Shown here: positions 24,722 through 32,880 of the stretch, piece by piece
Position numbering within the stretch: position 1 is the stretch's first letter
Layout: every line of letters begins with the position of its first letter
Assembly (NCBI RefSeq): GCF_003259365.1
Contig: NZ_QLLY01000005.1
Location: 62,001 to 126,000 of the forward strand
Direction of reading: 5' to 3'
Length of the DNA stretch: 64,000 nt
From: Streptomyces sp. PsTaAH-137
Lineage (GTDB): Bacteria; Actinomycetota; Actinomycetes; Streptomycetales; Streptomycetaceae
Program-made: the position numbers and the translations under genes
The notes under the pieces: generated by a model
Databases searched by the model: none
Told to the model about the DNA's origin: nothing
Seen by the model: the letters and a program-made list of their open reading frames with translations, nothing else

Positions 24722-26881
24722 TCAGCGGGCCTGGACCCGTACGAGGAGGAGTTGTTCGGGGTGGAGGGCGGGGGCGCGGACGCCCACCCGGGCCAGGGCG
24801 GCGCCGCCGAGGACGAGGGGTTCGGTGGTCCACGGGGTCGGCTGTCCCTGGCGCAGGGCGGGGGTGTCGCCGGGCTCCTGCACGCTCACCCGGTACGTCA
24901 GATCGTCGGCCAGGCCCGGCAGCCGGACGGTGCTCGGCACCGAGGTCAGCGGCGCGTCGAGCTGCACCAGCGCGAACAGGGCGTCGCGCCGGTCGGGGGC
25001 GACGACTCCGTGGACGGCAAGCGCGGGGTCGTGGGCGTCGTCGCGGACGGTGGTGCCGCCGTGCAGCAGCGGCCGCAGTTCCTTGTACAGCGCGACCCAT
25101 CGGGCGAGTTCCGCGCGCTCCTCGGGGGTGGCGGTGGTGAGGTCCCATTCGATGCCGAAGGAGCCGAACAGGGCGGTTCCGGCCCGGAAGGAGAGGTCGT
25201 GCGTGCGGCCCGTGGTGTGCGAGCGGGGCGCGCCGACGTGGGCGCCGACGAGTTCCGGCGGCAGCAGCTGGGCCGTCCAGCGCTGGATCTGCTGCCGCTC
25301 CAGGGGGTCGATGCAGTCGCTGGCCCACACCCGGTCGGTGCGTTCGAGGATGCCGAGGTCGACGCGGAGACCGCCGGACGAGCAGGACTCGATCTCGACG
25401 CGGGGGTGGCGGGCGCGGAGCGTGTCGAGGAGGCGGTAGACGGCGTGGGTCTGCGCGTGCACCGAAGGGGTGCCGTGCGGCCCGTGCCCGGCGTCGAGGA
25501 GGTCGCGGTTGTGGTCCCACTTCAGGTACGCGATGTCGTACTCGGTGAGCAGCGCGTCGAGGCGGTCGAGGATGTACGTGTACGCGCCGGGGACCGCGAG
25601 ATCGAGGACCTGCTGGTGGCGGGAGGCGAGGGGCCGGCGGCCGCCGGTGGCGAGCAGCCAGTCGGGGTGGGCGCGGGCCAGGTCGGAGTCGGGGTTGACC
25701 ATCTCCGGCTCCACCCACAGGCCGAACTCCATCCCGAGTCCGTGCACCGTGGAGATCAGCGGGCCGAGCCCCTTGGGCCAGACGCCTTCGTCGACGTACC
25801 AGTCGCCGAGCCCTGCACGGTCGTGCCTGCGGTGCCGGAACCACCCGTCGTCGAGCACGAACCGCTCGACGCCCGCCTCGGCGCCGGCCCGGGCGAGTTC
25901 GGTCAGCCGGTCGAGGTCCTGGTCGAAGTAGACGGCCTCCCAGGTGTTCATCACGACCGGCCGGGGCGGCAGTTCGGGCCGCCGGGCGCGCAGGTGGGTG
26001 TGGAAGCGGGCGGCGATGTCGTCGAGGCCGTCGGCGCCGTACGCCGCGTACACCCAGGGCGTGGTGTGGCTCTCGCCGGGCGCGAGCCGTACCTCGCCGG
26101 GCAGCAGCAGTTCGCCGCCGCCGAGTACCGCGTCGCCGGTGGAGAGGCGTTCGGCGTACGCGCGGTGGTTGCCGCTCCAGGCGACGTGCAGCGCCCACAC
26201 CTCGCCGTGCCGGAAACCGAAGCCGGGGGTGCCCGCGGCGAGGATCAGCGGGGCGTCCGGTCCGGTGCGGCCCCGGCGGTTCTCCCTGCTGTGCGCGCCG
26301 ACGGTGAACGGCATGCGCTGCGGGGCCCGTTCGCGTCCCCAGCGTCCGGCCAGGTCGAACAGCTCGGTCGCGACGGGCGGCAGCGGCACGGTCGGGGTGA
26401 GCGCGTCGAGCACGAAGAAGCCGTCGGGCGCGGTGGAGGTGAGCCGGGCGCGCTGACGGACCAGCCCCTCGGCGGTCAGCTCCAGTTCGAGCCGCAGGAC
26501 GAGACCGGCGTCGGGGTCCTCGCCGGTGGCCACGACCCGGCCGCCCCGGCCCGGGGCCCCTCGGTCGTCGACGTCGAGTCCCGTGCGGCGGAACCAGGGC
26601 GACCAGGCGGTGCCGTCGCGGTGCCCGGTCAGCCCAGGCCGGCCGCGCCAGCCGGCGGCGTGCTCGCGCGCGAGGGAGGGCGCGACCACCTCGTCGTGGT
26701 CGTTGGGCACGGGGGCCGGTTCGAGGGCCCGGCACAGGTGGGTGAGCGCGGCCGCGTCGAGGTCGCCCAGGTCCGCGCCCCAGTGGACGACGGACGGCAG
26801 GGCGTCCGGCGCGCCCTGCGGCGTGGCGAGGACGAGACCGACGCCTGCGGCGCGCAGCTGGACCGGCTCGGACACAGTCAC
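24722..26881 (-). CDS. GH36 alpha-galactosidase
   Basis: 719 aa from the GTG at 26881, chosen because GGGAG lies 7 bases upstream and the promoter sits between it and the longer open frame. Family GH36: beta-rich N-terminal domain, then a TIM barrel with RPVVMNTWEAVYFD, FVLDDGWF, FGLWVEPEMVNPDSDL, YLKWDHNRD (nucleophile D456) and ASDCIDPLERQ (acid/base D522). It releases alpha-linked galactose from melibiose, raffinose or galactosides. No signal peptide, so it acts on imported sugars. It is divergent from a ROK repressor that probably controls it. No transporter adjoins it, so the sugar must come through another system. Confidence 0.95.
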   Translation of the reverse strand: MTVSEPVQLRAAGVGLVLATPQGAPDALPSVVHWGADLGDLDAAALTHLCRALEPAPVPNDHDEVVAPSLAREHAAGWRGRPGLTGHRDGTAWSPWFRRTGLDVDDRGAPGRGGRVVATGEDPDAGLVLRLELELTAEGLVRQRARLTSTAPDGFFVLDALTPTVPLPPVATELFDLAGRWGRERAPQRMPFTVGAHSRENRRGRTGPDAPLILAAGTPGFGFRHGEVWALHVAWSGNHRAYAERLSTGDAVLGGGELLLPGEVRLAPGESHTTPWVYAAYGADGLDDIAARFHTHLRARRPELPPRPVVMNTWEAVYFDQDLDRLTELARAGAEAGVERFVLDDGWFRHRRHDRAGLGDWYVDEGVWPKGLGPLISTVHGLGMEFGLWVEPEMVNPDSDLARAHPDWLLATGGRRPLASRHQQVLDLAVPGAYTYILDRLDALLTEYDIAYLKWDHNRDLLDAGHGPHGTPSVHAQTHAVYRLLDTLRARHPRVEIESCSSGGLRVDLGILERTDRVWASDCIDPLERQQIQRWTAQLLPPELVGAHVGAPRSHTTGRTHDLSFRAGTALFGSFGIEWDLTTATPEERAELARWVALYKELRPLLHGGTTVRDDAHDPALAVHGVVAPDRRDALFALVQLDAPLTSVPSTVRLPGLADDLTYRVSVQEPGDTPALRQGQPTPWTTEPLVLGGAALARVGVRAPALHPEQLLLVRVQAR

Positions 26882-26932
26882 GGAGAACTCCCGGGGGTTG
26901 GAGGGCGACAGTCGTACGGTTCGGGCTTCTTG

Positions 26933-26962
26933 AGTTTTGCCTCGATACTCTCGGGCGGTCAA
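26933..26962 (-). promoter_or_regulatory. Promoter of the alpha-galactosidase gene
   Basis: On the minus strand, TTGACC (26962-26957), an 18-base spacer and AAAACT (26938-26933). The start would fall near 26925, giving a leader of about 45 bases to the GTG at 26881. This rules out the ATG at 26992 as the gene start. Confidence 0.6.
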
Positions 26963-27001
26963 TACCCGGCCCACGGCGAGGATTTCCGCCATGAACCCCT
27001 C

Positions 27002-27030
27002 TGGTGGCTTTCGCAGCGAAAGGCTAAGGT
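27002..27030 (+). promoter_or_regulatory. ROK promoter with CTTTCG-CAG-CGAAAG operator
   Basis: A 15-bp palindrome, CTTTCG and CGAAAG around CAG, spans 27008-27022. A possible -10 (TAAGGT, 27025-27030) follows at once, and TGGTGG (27002-27007) is a weak -35, so the palindrome would fill the spacer. It lies about 45 bp upstream of the alpha-galactosidase -35 as well, suited to control of both genes. Confidence 0.55.
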
Positions 27031-27079
27031 CGCCTCTCTGTCGGCCAGTTGACGGCAGCCGAAGGGAGGAGTCCGGCCC

Positions 27080-28228
27080 ATGACGTGGTCCCCGCTCACC
27101 GGTTCCGAGCGTGATGTGGCGCTCGCGGTGCTGCTCGACGGCCCGTTGCCGCGCAGCGAACTCGCGCGCCGGCTGCGGCTGTCCGCGGGCAGTCTGACCC
27201 GGCTGACGAAACCGCTGCTCGCCTCCGGCCTGGTGGTGGAGATGCCGGTCGAGCACGACCCGGAGTCGGGGCGGCCGACGCGGCCGCTCGACATCCGGCC
27301 GGCCGCGCACCACTTCCTCGGGGTGAAACTCACCGCGGACACGGCCTACGGGGTGGTCACCTCGATGCGCGCGGAGATCCTGGCGCACGGGCGGCGCCCC
27401 CTGCCGGACCGCGACCCTGGGTCCGTCGTCGCCGCGGTGGCGGAGCTGGCGCGGACACTCGGAGCGGGGCACGGCGGCCGGTGGACCGCGGCGGGCGTCA
27501 GCCTGGGCGGCCGGGTGACGGAGCACGCGACGGTGAGCAGCGCCCGCTACCTCGGCTGGCGGGACGTCGCGCTGGGCCCGGCGTGCGCGGCGGCCCTGGA
27601 CTGCCCGGTCGTCGTCGACAACGACCTGCTGTCGCTCACCCGCGCCGAGCAGTGGTTCGGCGCGGGCAAGGGGTACGACGACTTCGCCCTGCTGACCGTC
27701 GGCGAGGGGATCGGTTACGGCCTGGTCGCGCACGGCCGGATGCGGTCGGGGCCGGACGCCTCCATCGGCGTGCTCGGCCATCACCCGCTGGACCCGCTGG
27801 GCCCGCTCTGCCCCGAGGGTCATCAGGGCTGCGCCGAGGCCATGCTGACGATCCCCGCGATCCGTCACCGGGTCTCGCTCGGCCTGGGCCGCGACGTCGA
27901 CTACGACACGTGCCTCGATCTCGCCGCGGCGGGCGACCCGGTCGCGGCCCGCGCGGTCGGCGACGCGGCGGCGGCACTCGGCCGGCTCACCGCGGCCGTC
28001 GGGAACATGACGCTGACCGACCGGATCGTCCTCAGCGGCGACGGCATCCGCCTCGCCGACGTCGGCCGCCCGCATTTCGACGCTGCACTGCGCCGAGACC
28101 GCAGCCCGCACGCGAGCCCGCTCGACGTCGTCGTCCGGCGCACGGACTTCACCGACTGGGCACGCGGCGCCGCCGCCACCGCGATCCAGACGTACGCCCT
28201 GGGGGTCCCGGCCGGCCACACCCCGTAG
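27080..28228 (+). CDS. ROK family transcriptional regulator
   Basis: 382 aa, ATG at 27080 with AAGGGAGGA upstream. Residues 1-75 form a winged helix DNA-binding head (LPRSELARRLRLSAGSLTRLTKPLLASGLV). The ROK sugar-kinase-like domain follows: GVSLGGRV, CPVVVDNDLLSLTRAEQWFGAG, LLTVGEGIGYGLVAHG and VLGHHPLDPLGPLCPEGHQGCAEA. The zinc motif is changed from the usual CxCGxxGC to CPEGHQGC, with one Cys replaced, so metal binding may differ. It probably senses galactose or an alpha-galactoside and represses the divergent GH36 gene and itself through the CTTTCG palindrome. A pure kinase role is unlikely given the DNA-binding head. Confidence 0.92.
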   Translation: MTWSPLTGSERDVALAVLLDGPLPRSELARRLRLSAGSLTRLTKPLLASGLVVEMPVEHDPESGRPTRPLDIRPAAHHFLGVKLTADTAYGVVTSMRAEILAHGRRPLPDRDPGSVVAAVAELARTLGAGHGGRWTAAGVSLGGRVTEHATVSSARYLGWRDVALGPACAAALDCPVVVDNDLLSLTRAEQWFGAGKGYDDFALLTVGEGIGYGLVAHGRMRSGPDASIGVLGHHPLDPLGPLCPEGHQGCAEAMLTIPAIRHRVSLGLGRDVDYDTCLDLAAAGDPVAARAVGDAAAALGRLTAAVGNMTLTDRIVLSGDGIRLADVGRPHFDAALRRDRSPHASPLDVVVRRTDFTDWARGAAATAIQTYALGVPAGHTP

Positions 28229-28325
28229 CGCACGGGTCCGGCAGCCTCCGACCTGCGCACCGATGAGTTCCGGGGTGTCCTGGAGTCATCACCGGTAGAC
28301 AGTTCCGCTCACGCCCGGAGGCACC

Positions 28326-29018
28326 ATGTCCAGTACCGAGCACGCCCTGCCGCCCGTCGTCGACGCCGCCACCTGGGAGAAGGAGCTGGCGGCGCTGCGG
28401 GTGCGGGAGAAGGCGGCCACCCGCGAACTCGACGCGATCGCCGCGCAGCGCCGCCGGCTGCCGATGGTCGAGATGCCGGACTACGTCCTGGAGGGCGCGG
28501 ACGGTCCGGTGCGGCTCGCCGAGATCTTCGGCGAGCATCCGCAGCTCATCGTCTACAACCACATGTGGCACGAGGGCGCCGAGTGGCAGTGCGGCGGCTG
28601 CACCGGGTTCACCTCCCAGTTCACCCGGCTCCTCGGCCTGGAGAAGTTCGACGCCCGCTTCGTGATCGTCACGCAGGGCCCGATCGACGAGGCGCTCGCG
28701 TATCGGCGCAAGGTCGGGAACAGGATGGACTGGTACTCCACCGCCGACAGCTCCTTCGGCGCCGACGTGGGCGCCCCGCCGAACGGCGGCTTCGCGGTGA
28801 ACGTGTTCCTGCGCGACGGCGACACCGTGTACCGGACCTGGCACACGGACGGCCGCGGCACCGAGCAGCTCAGCCATCTGTTCCCGCTGGTGGACGTCCT
28901 GCCGTACGGGCGTCAGGAGGTCTGGCAGGACTCTCCCGACGGGTGGCCCCAGGGGCCGACGTACAGCCGCTGGGCCGGCTCGCAGGAGATCGCCGCCGCC
29001 TACGGCGCACAGGACTGA
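28326..29018 (+). CDS. DUF899 thioredoxin-like protein
   Basis: 230 aa, ATG at 28326 with GGAGG upstream. Signature pieces of DUF899: KELAALRVREKAATRELDAIAAQRRRLPMVEM, FGEHPQLIVYNHMW, GGCTGFTSQF, YSTADSSFGADVG, GFAVNVFLRDGDTVYRTWHTDGRGTE and LDVLPYGRQEVWQDSPDGWP. The fold is thioredoxin-like, but the usual CxxC is represented by CGGC in EWQCGGCTG, so a redox role is plausible. Proteins of this family are widespread in actinobacteria and often sit alone, as here. No partner is evident; the upstream gene is the ROK regulator on the same strand, 97 bases away. Confidence 0.85.
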   Translation: MSSTEHALPPVVDAATWEKELAALRVREKAATRELDAIAAQRRRLPMVEMPDYVLEGADGPVRLAEIFGEHPQLIVYNHMWHEGAEWQCGGCTGFTSQFTRLLGLEKFDARFVIVTQGPIDEALAYRRKVGNRMDWYSTADSSFGADVGAPPNGGFAVNVFLRDGDTVYRTWHTDGRGTEQLSHLFPLVDVLPYGRQEVWQDSPDGWPQGPTYSRWAGSQEIAAAYGAQD

Positions 29019-29208
29019 CCTGCCCGACACCGGAGTCGAACAGATTCGGCGTGACCGATCGCCCGTACGGGTCGTTGGCATGTCATGGGCCCGAACTGTG
29101 TCCCGCGGGGCGGCAGTCGGGCCCACCGGTGCTTCTATGGGACGTGCCGAAAAGAACATGCCGGGGGCAGTTCCCTCACTGCTCCCACGGACACCAGGGG
29201 GCGCCGAG

Positions 29209-29556
29209 GTGAACGCGACCACTCCGCCGTCGCTCGTGATCGATGTCGTCGACACGGGCGACACCGTACTGTTCCGCGTCCGCGGCGAACTCGACTTACG
29301 CACCGGCCCCCGGCTCGACCGGGCGCTGACGCCGTTCCACGCGCGCTGCTGCGAACTCGATCTGGCCGAGGTGCCGTTCACCGACTCGACCGGGGTGAAC
29401 CTCCTGGTCCGCAACCACCGGAACGCCGCGCGCGCCGGCGGCAGTCTGCGGATCGTGTCCGTCACGCGGCCGGTCCTTCGCGTCCTGCGGCTGACCGGGA
29501 CGGCCGCCATCCTGCTGGCCGGGGACGGCCCTCCCGAGGAGCCGGGCGTCTGCTGA
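29209..29556 (+). CDS. STAS-domain anti-sigma factor antagonist
   Basis: 115 aa from the GTG at 29209, with AGGGGG 8 bases upstream; the open frame begins 43 codons earlier but that part is unlike the family. Single STAS domain: VLFRVRGELDLRTGPRLDRAL, CCELDLAEVPFTDSTGVNLLVRNHRNA and GSLRIVSVTRPVLRVLRLTG. The serine of DSTG is the phosphorylation site by which partner kinases switch such proteins off; when unphosphorylated they bind an anti-sigma kinase and free a sigma factor. No kinase or sigma gene adjoins it, so partners are encoded elsewhere. It is convergent with the DUF6226 gene. Confidence 0.9.
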   Translation: MNATTPPSLVIDVVDTGDTVLFRVRGELDLRTGPRLDRALTPFHARCCELDLAEVPFTDSTGVNLLVRNHRNAARAGGSLRIVSVTRPVLRVLRLTGTAAILLAGDGPPEEPGVC

Positions 29557-29563
29557 GGTCGCC

Positions 29564-30214
29564 TCAGCCCCACGCCGGTCCGCTCACCACCTGGTGGGGC
29601 GAGCGTCCGGCCCGGGCCGCGTCCAGGGCCGCCTCGGGCGACTCGGCGAACGCGGGCCAGTTGCCGGCCGACCGACGTTCGCCGGTGTCGACGATCACCT
29701 GGCCCGGTCCGGCGTCGATGTGCGCGAAGGTGCCGGTGACCACGGCGACGACCGCGTCGTCGAGCAGTTCGAGGATGCCTTCCGAGCCGTCGTCGCACGC
29801 GTCGCAGCCGCAGTCCGGGACCTGCTCCACCGGCACCGCGGGCGCACCCGCCCCGACCGCGACCACGGTGCGCGGCACGTCGTCGACGGCGCCGAAGCCG
29901 AAGACCAGGGGAACGGCGTCCGCCCGGACCGGCCGCAGCAGGACGGACTCGCTCATCGGCAGCTCGGGGGTGCGCCGCCACAGCCCCGCCGGGTCGCCGA
30001 CCGGTTCCGCCGTCGCCAGGCCGAGCCCGCACAGCACCCGCGTCCAGGCGTCGGCGCGGGCGGCGAGGATGCGGTACTTGCCGGGGTCGAGGCAGCGCGA
30101 GTACTCCTCGTCGAGCGGGGCCCGGCCGGGATGCGGGTCGGCCCAGGCGGGGGTGCCGGCGCCGGTGTCGGCGAACGCCTCGTCGACGGCGGCGCGCAGT
30201 GCGTGCTGATCCAT
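29564..30214 (-). CDS. DUF6226-like protein of unknown function
   Basis: 216 aa, ATG at 30214. Soluble, no signal or membrane segment. Features are ADPHPGRAPLDEEYSRCLDPGKYRILAARADAW, LLRPVRADAVPLVFGFG, a DCGCDACDDGSE block with three Cys, and TGTFAHIDAGPGQVIVDTG. The Cys cluster (CGCDAC) could bind a metal. I recognise it as DUF6226 from general resemblance only. The upstream side is occupied by the 88-bp palindromic element, which ends 9 bases before the ATG and supplies part of the weak AGGGTG ribosome site, so the element may affect its expression. Confidence 0.65.
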   Translation of the reverse strand: MDQHALRAAVDEAFADTGAGTPAWADPHPGRAPLDEEYSRCLDPGKYRILAARADAWTRVLCGLGLATAEPVGDPAGLWRRTPELPMSESVLLRPVRADAVPLVFGFGAVDDVPRTVVAVGAGAPAVPVEQVPDCGCDACDDGSEGILELLDDAVVAVVTGTFAHIDAGPGQVIVDTGERRSAGNWPAFAESPEAALDAARAGRSPHQVVSGPAWG

Positions 30215-30223
30215 GCCCGCACC

Positions 30224-30311
30224 CTAAAGGGTGTTGCAGAAGGCTCAGGGCGGGGCATTTTGTCTGTATGGGCGGGGTGTTGCGGCCTGAGCCTTCTGCA
30301 ACACCCTTTAG
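30224..30311. repeat. 88-bp palindromic element with perfect 26-bp inverted repeats
   Basis: Arms at 30224-30249 and 30286-30311 are exact inverted copies beginning CTAAAGGGTGTTGCAG; a 36-base centre separates them. Allowing a two-base bulge, five more pairs extend the stem (30217-30221 with 30312-30316). Inside the centre GGGTGTTGC (30276-30284) repeats part of the left arm and can pair with 30298-30306, giving an alternative hairpin. The stop codon of the hydrolase lies in the right arm. There is no T-run after the stem on the minus strand. It may be a miniature mobile or REP-like element or an unusual RNA control structure. Confidence 0.85.
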
Positions 30312-31822
30312 TGCGGCGCGGTGAGCCGCCCGAGGACGCGCCGCATCGCCTCCCGCACCGCGTCCCGGGCGCTGTCGGAGTGGTCGAGCCCCTCGAATCC
30401 GTGCGGCGCGTCCGGTACGTCGACGACCTCGACCGGCGCGCCGCCCTCCTCGGCCGCCGCGAGGAACTCGGCGACGGTCGCGGCGATCGCGGACGTCTCC
30501 CGGCCGGCCCGGACGAGGACGAACGGCGGTGTGCCGCCCCGCGCCACCACCTCGGCCGGCCGGAACCGGGCGTCGTTCACGCCCCAGCCCGGCAGCGGAG
30601 CCATGATCGGGTAGTTGGCGGCCAGGCAGCGCAGCCACGGCGGTCGCGCACCGAGCCAGGGCGCGGTCAGCGGGCCGCTGCCCGAGAGGAACCACAGGGC
30701 GATCCGGTCCGCGTCCACCCGCGGATCAGCCCGCACCTCGGCGACCGCGGCCTCCAGGTCCGCCGCTGCCGTCGGATAGGCGGTCACCGCGTGCAGCCGG
30801 TGGTCGAGCGTCACGCCGACCACTCCCTCGTCGGCGGCGTAGCGGGCGTACCCGACGAGGGTCGGCCAGTCGCGCGGCGTCGGCTCCGCGCCCTCGGGCA
30901 CCGGCCCGCCGTGCACGAACACGATCGCGGGCCGCGGCGTCTCCCCGGCGCCTTCGGGGACGTACAGGTCGATGCTGCCGCGCCGCTCGCGGGGCCGCTC
31001 GGTGACGTCCAGGAGGAAGGGCTTGAGGTAACCCGCCGTCGGCGTGCACGCGTCGGTGGTGTCCACGAGGCTCTCCCCCTCCCCGGCGGCCGCGGCGAGC
31101 AGCACCTCGGCGAGCCGGTCGGGGCAGGACAGCATCGGCCAGTGTCCGGTGGGCAGTTCGAAGAAGGTGGTCCCGGTCGTGGCCAGGGCCTTCATCATGG
31201 GGTCGCCGAAGCTCAGCAGCATGCGGACGGTCGCGAGGGTCGCGCCGCTCTCCGCGCACAGCACTCCGGTGGTCGGCGGCAGCTCCGCGCCGGTCAGCCG
31301 GAGCGGCCGCAGCAGGGTGCCGAGGGGCTGCGGCGCGGCGAGGTCGGCGAGCCGGTCGAGGGCCGCTTCGGGCACGCCGGCGGTGCTCCCCCAGCGTGGC
31401 CACGCGTCCCGCGCGGGCGGGTCGAGCACCCCGTCGGTGTCCCCGGCGGCGGCCAGCCGCTCGCGCAGCTCCTGGTCGGGCAGGCCGGCCAGCGCGGGTA
31501 CGCCGTCGCGCACCGGGGCCGTGTCCACGTACACGATCCTGGCGACGCGTCCCGGTCGCCGGTCCGCGGCGCCGACCGCGGGATGCACGCCGTAGTCGTG
31601 GCCGACGAGCACGATCTCCGGGCCGTCGCCCTCGGTGGCCGCGTCGATCGCGTCGACGGTCTCGACGACCAGGGCGACGTCCGCCGCCACGTCGGTGCCC
31701 GCCCGCCGTCCCGGCAGGTCCACGAGGTGCGCCCGCGCGCCCTCGGCCTCCAGTCGCGCGGCCGTCTCCCGCCACACGTGCGGCCCGGTGAACAGCCCTG
31801 GTACCAGCACGAATTCCGTCAT
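30308..31822 (-). CDS. Double alpha/beta-hydrolase domain protein
   Basis: 504 aa, about twice the usual size; GAGGAG lies 10 bases before the ATG. Domain 1 (about 1-245) begins FVLVPGLFTGPHVWRETAARL and has the nucleophile elbow VLVGHDYGVH, with Asp where Ser is common, as in epoxide hydrolases and dehalogenases, and a late GHWPML histidine. Domain 2 (about 265-504) has the oxyanion HGGPVP, the elbow ALWFLSGSGP with Ser, and a final DAPHGFEG histidine, as in dienelactone-hydrolase/esterase-like proteins. Both halves appear to keep catalytic residues. Probably a natural fusion, and divergent from a MerR regulator that may control it. Substrate unknown. Confidence 0.85.
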   Translation of the reverse strand: MTEFVLVPGLFTGPHVWRETAARLEAEGARAHLVDLPGRRAGTDVAADVALVVETVDAIDAATEGDGPEIVLVGHDYGVHPAVGAADRRPGRVARIVYVDTAPVRDGVPALAGLPDQELRERLAAAGDTDGVLDPPARDAWPRWGSTAGVPEAALDRLADLAAPQPLGTLLRPLRLTGAELPPTTGVLCAESGATLATVRMLLSFGDPMMKALATTGTTFFELPTGHWPMLSCPDRLAEVLLAAAAGEGESLVDTTDACTPTAGYLKPFLLDVTERPRERRGSIDLYVPEGAGETPRPAIVFVHGGPVPEGAEPTPRDWPTLVGYARYAADEGVVGVTLDHRLHAVTAYPTAAADLEAAVAEVRADPRVDADRIALWFLSGSGPLTAPWLGARPPWLRCLAANYPIMAPLPGWGVNDARFRPAEVVARGGTPPFVLVRAGRETSAIAATVAEFLAAAEEGGAPVEVVDVPDAPHGFEGLDHSDSARDAVREAMRRVLGRLTAPH

Positions 31823-31894
31823 TCCGCACGCTCCTCGGACCTGTCGTCCTCGCGGTCCGGTCCGTCGCCGGGCCGCGTTCGCGGGTACGTTAGG

Positions 31895-31914
31895 AACTCC
31901 CCCAGAGGGAGGTT
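31895..31914 (+). promoter_or_regulatory. MerR-type dyad overlapping the regulator's leader
   Basis: AACTCCC...GGGAGGTT spans 31895-31914, a near-palindrome of the type bound by MerR proteins. It ends 3 bases before the GTG at 31918 and includes the ribosome site, so binding would hinder the gene's own expression. Confidence 0.4.
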
Positions 31915-31917
31915 CAA

Positions 31918-32862
31918 GTGACGCCGGGTTCCGGTTCCGACGGCCTGTGGAGCATCGGTGAGCTCGCCGAGCACGCGGGCACCACGGTGAAGACGGTCCG
32001 CTTCTACTCCGACAGCGGGCTGCTGCCGGAGCGTGCCCGCAGTGCGGGCGGACACCGCCGGTACGCGCCGGACGCGCTGGACCGGCTGCGGCTCATCCGC
32101 TCGCTGCGCGGGCTCGGCCTGCCGGTCCCCGAGGTGCGCCGCATCGTCGACGAACGGGCTGGTGCGCAGGGCGTGTTGGAGGACGCCGTCGCGGAACAGC
32201 TGCGCACGCTCGGCTCACGGCTCAGCGCGCTGCGCTGGCAGGAGGCCGCACTGCATCTGGTGCGCTCCTCTCCGCCGGAGGAGCGCGCGGACCGGCTGCG
32301 GCTCGTCGGCGCGCTGGGCACGCCGCCCAGCACGGACCCGCTGGCCAGGTTCTGGCGCGCGTGGCTGCCGCCGCGGATGCCGGCCGCGTCCCGGACCGCC
32401 TTTCTGGAGGCGGCCGTTCCGCAGCCGCCCGACGCACCGGTCCCGGCGCAGGTCCTCGCGTTCGCCCGGCTGTGCGCCCTGGTGTCCCGCCCCTGCGGCG
32501 GCACCGCTCCCACCCAGCCCGCCGCCCACCGCTCGGCGGGCGCCCGGGAATCCGCGCTGCTCTACGCCGGTCTTGCCGAGGCCTACGACCTCGCGGCCCG
32601 ACCGATGCGGGCGGGCGCCGGGCCCGCCGCGGGTGAGGCGCTTGACTGCTTCGTGGCGACGTACGCGCGCGTGGCGGGCTGCCGCGACACCCCGGACTTC
32701 CGCCGCGGGCTCGCTCCGCGACTCGCGGCCGATCCCCGGCTCGACGACTACTGGGAGCTCGTGGCCCAGCTGACCACCGTGCCGGGCGGCGCCCCGGAGC
32801 CGACGCCGGGCAGCGCCCACGACTGGCTCCTCGCGGCGCTGGAGGGGCAGTTGGCGGCCTGA
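31918..32862 (+). CDS. MerR family transcriptional regulator with long C-terminal domain
   Basis: 314 aa, GTG at 31918 with AGGGAGG upstream. N-terminal MerR head: LWSIGELAEHAGTTVKTVRFYSDSGLLP, then GGHRRYAPDALDRLRLIRSLRGLGLPVPEVRRIV. The rest, about 200 residues (long for MerR), is helical and should bind an effector or partner; Cys residues are present but no clear metal site. It is divergent from the double alpha/beta hydrolase with 95 bases between, so the hydrolase is its probable target. The 3' end is 18 bases from the convergent ThDP enzyme. Confidence 0.92.
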   Translation: MTPGSGSDGLWSIGELAEHAGTTVKTVRFYSDSGLLPERARSAGGHRRYAPDALDRLRLIRSLRGLGLPVPEVRRIVDERAGAQGVLEDAVAEQLRTLGSRLSALRWQEAALHLVRSSPPEERADRLRLVGALGTPPSTDPLARFWRAWLPPRMPAASRTAFLEAAVPQPPDAPVPAQVLAFARLCALVSRPCGGTAPTQPAAHRSAGARESALLYAGLAEAYDLAARPMRAGAGPAAGEALDCFVATYARVAGCRDTPDFRRGLAPRLAADPRLDDYWELVAQLTTVPGGAPEPTPGSAHDWLLAALEGQLAA

Positions 32863-32880
32863 GGTCCCGCACCGCCGATG

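Noticed and set aside
24140..27052. Plus-strand open frame of 970 codons opposite the DUF3152 and alpha-galactosidase genes
   Set aside because: Low-complexity Val/Gly/Arg/Asp sequence spanning two genes and their intergenic region; GH36 catalytic motifs are on the other strand.
26882..28219. N-terminal extension of the alpha-galactosidase frame into the ROK gene
   Set aside because: It runs antisense through the ROK gene and across the promoter; a good ribosome site and promoter place the start at 26881.
29019..29208. SigB-type promoter upstream of the STAS gene
   Set aside because: No GGGTAC-like -10 element with a suitable -35 was found in this interval.
30224..30311. tRNA or small structured RNA at the strong hairpin
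   Set aside because: A single long stem with no cloverleaf, anticodon arm or CCA-like end; a palindromic repeat fits better.
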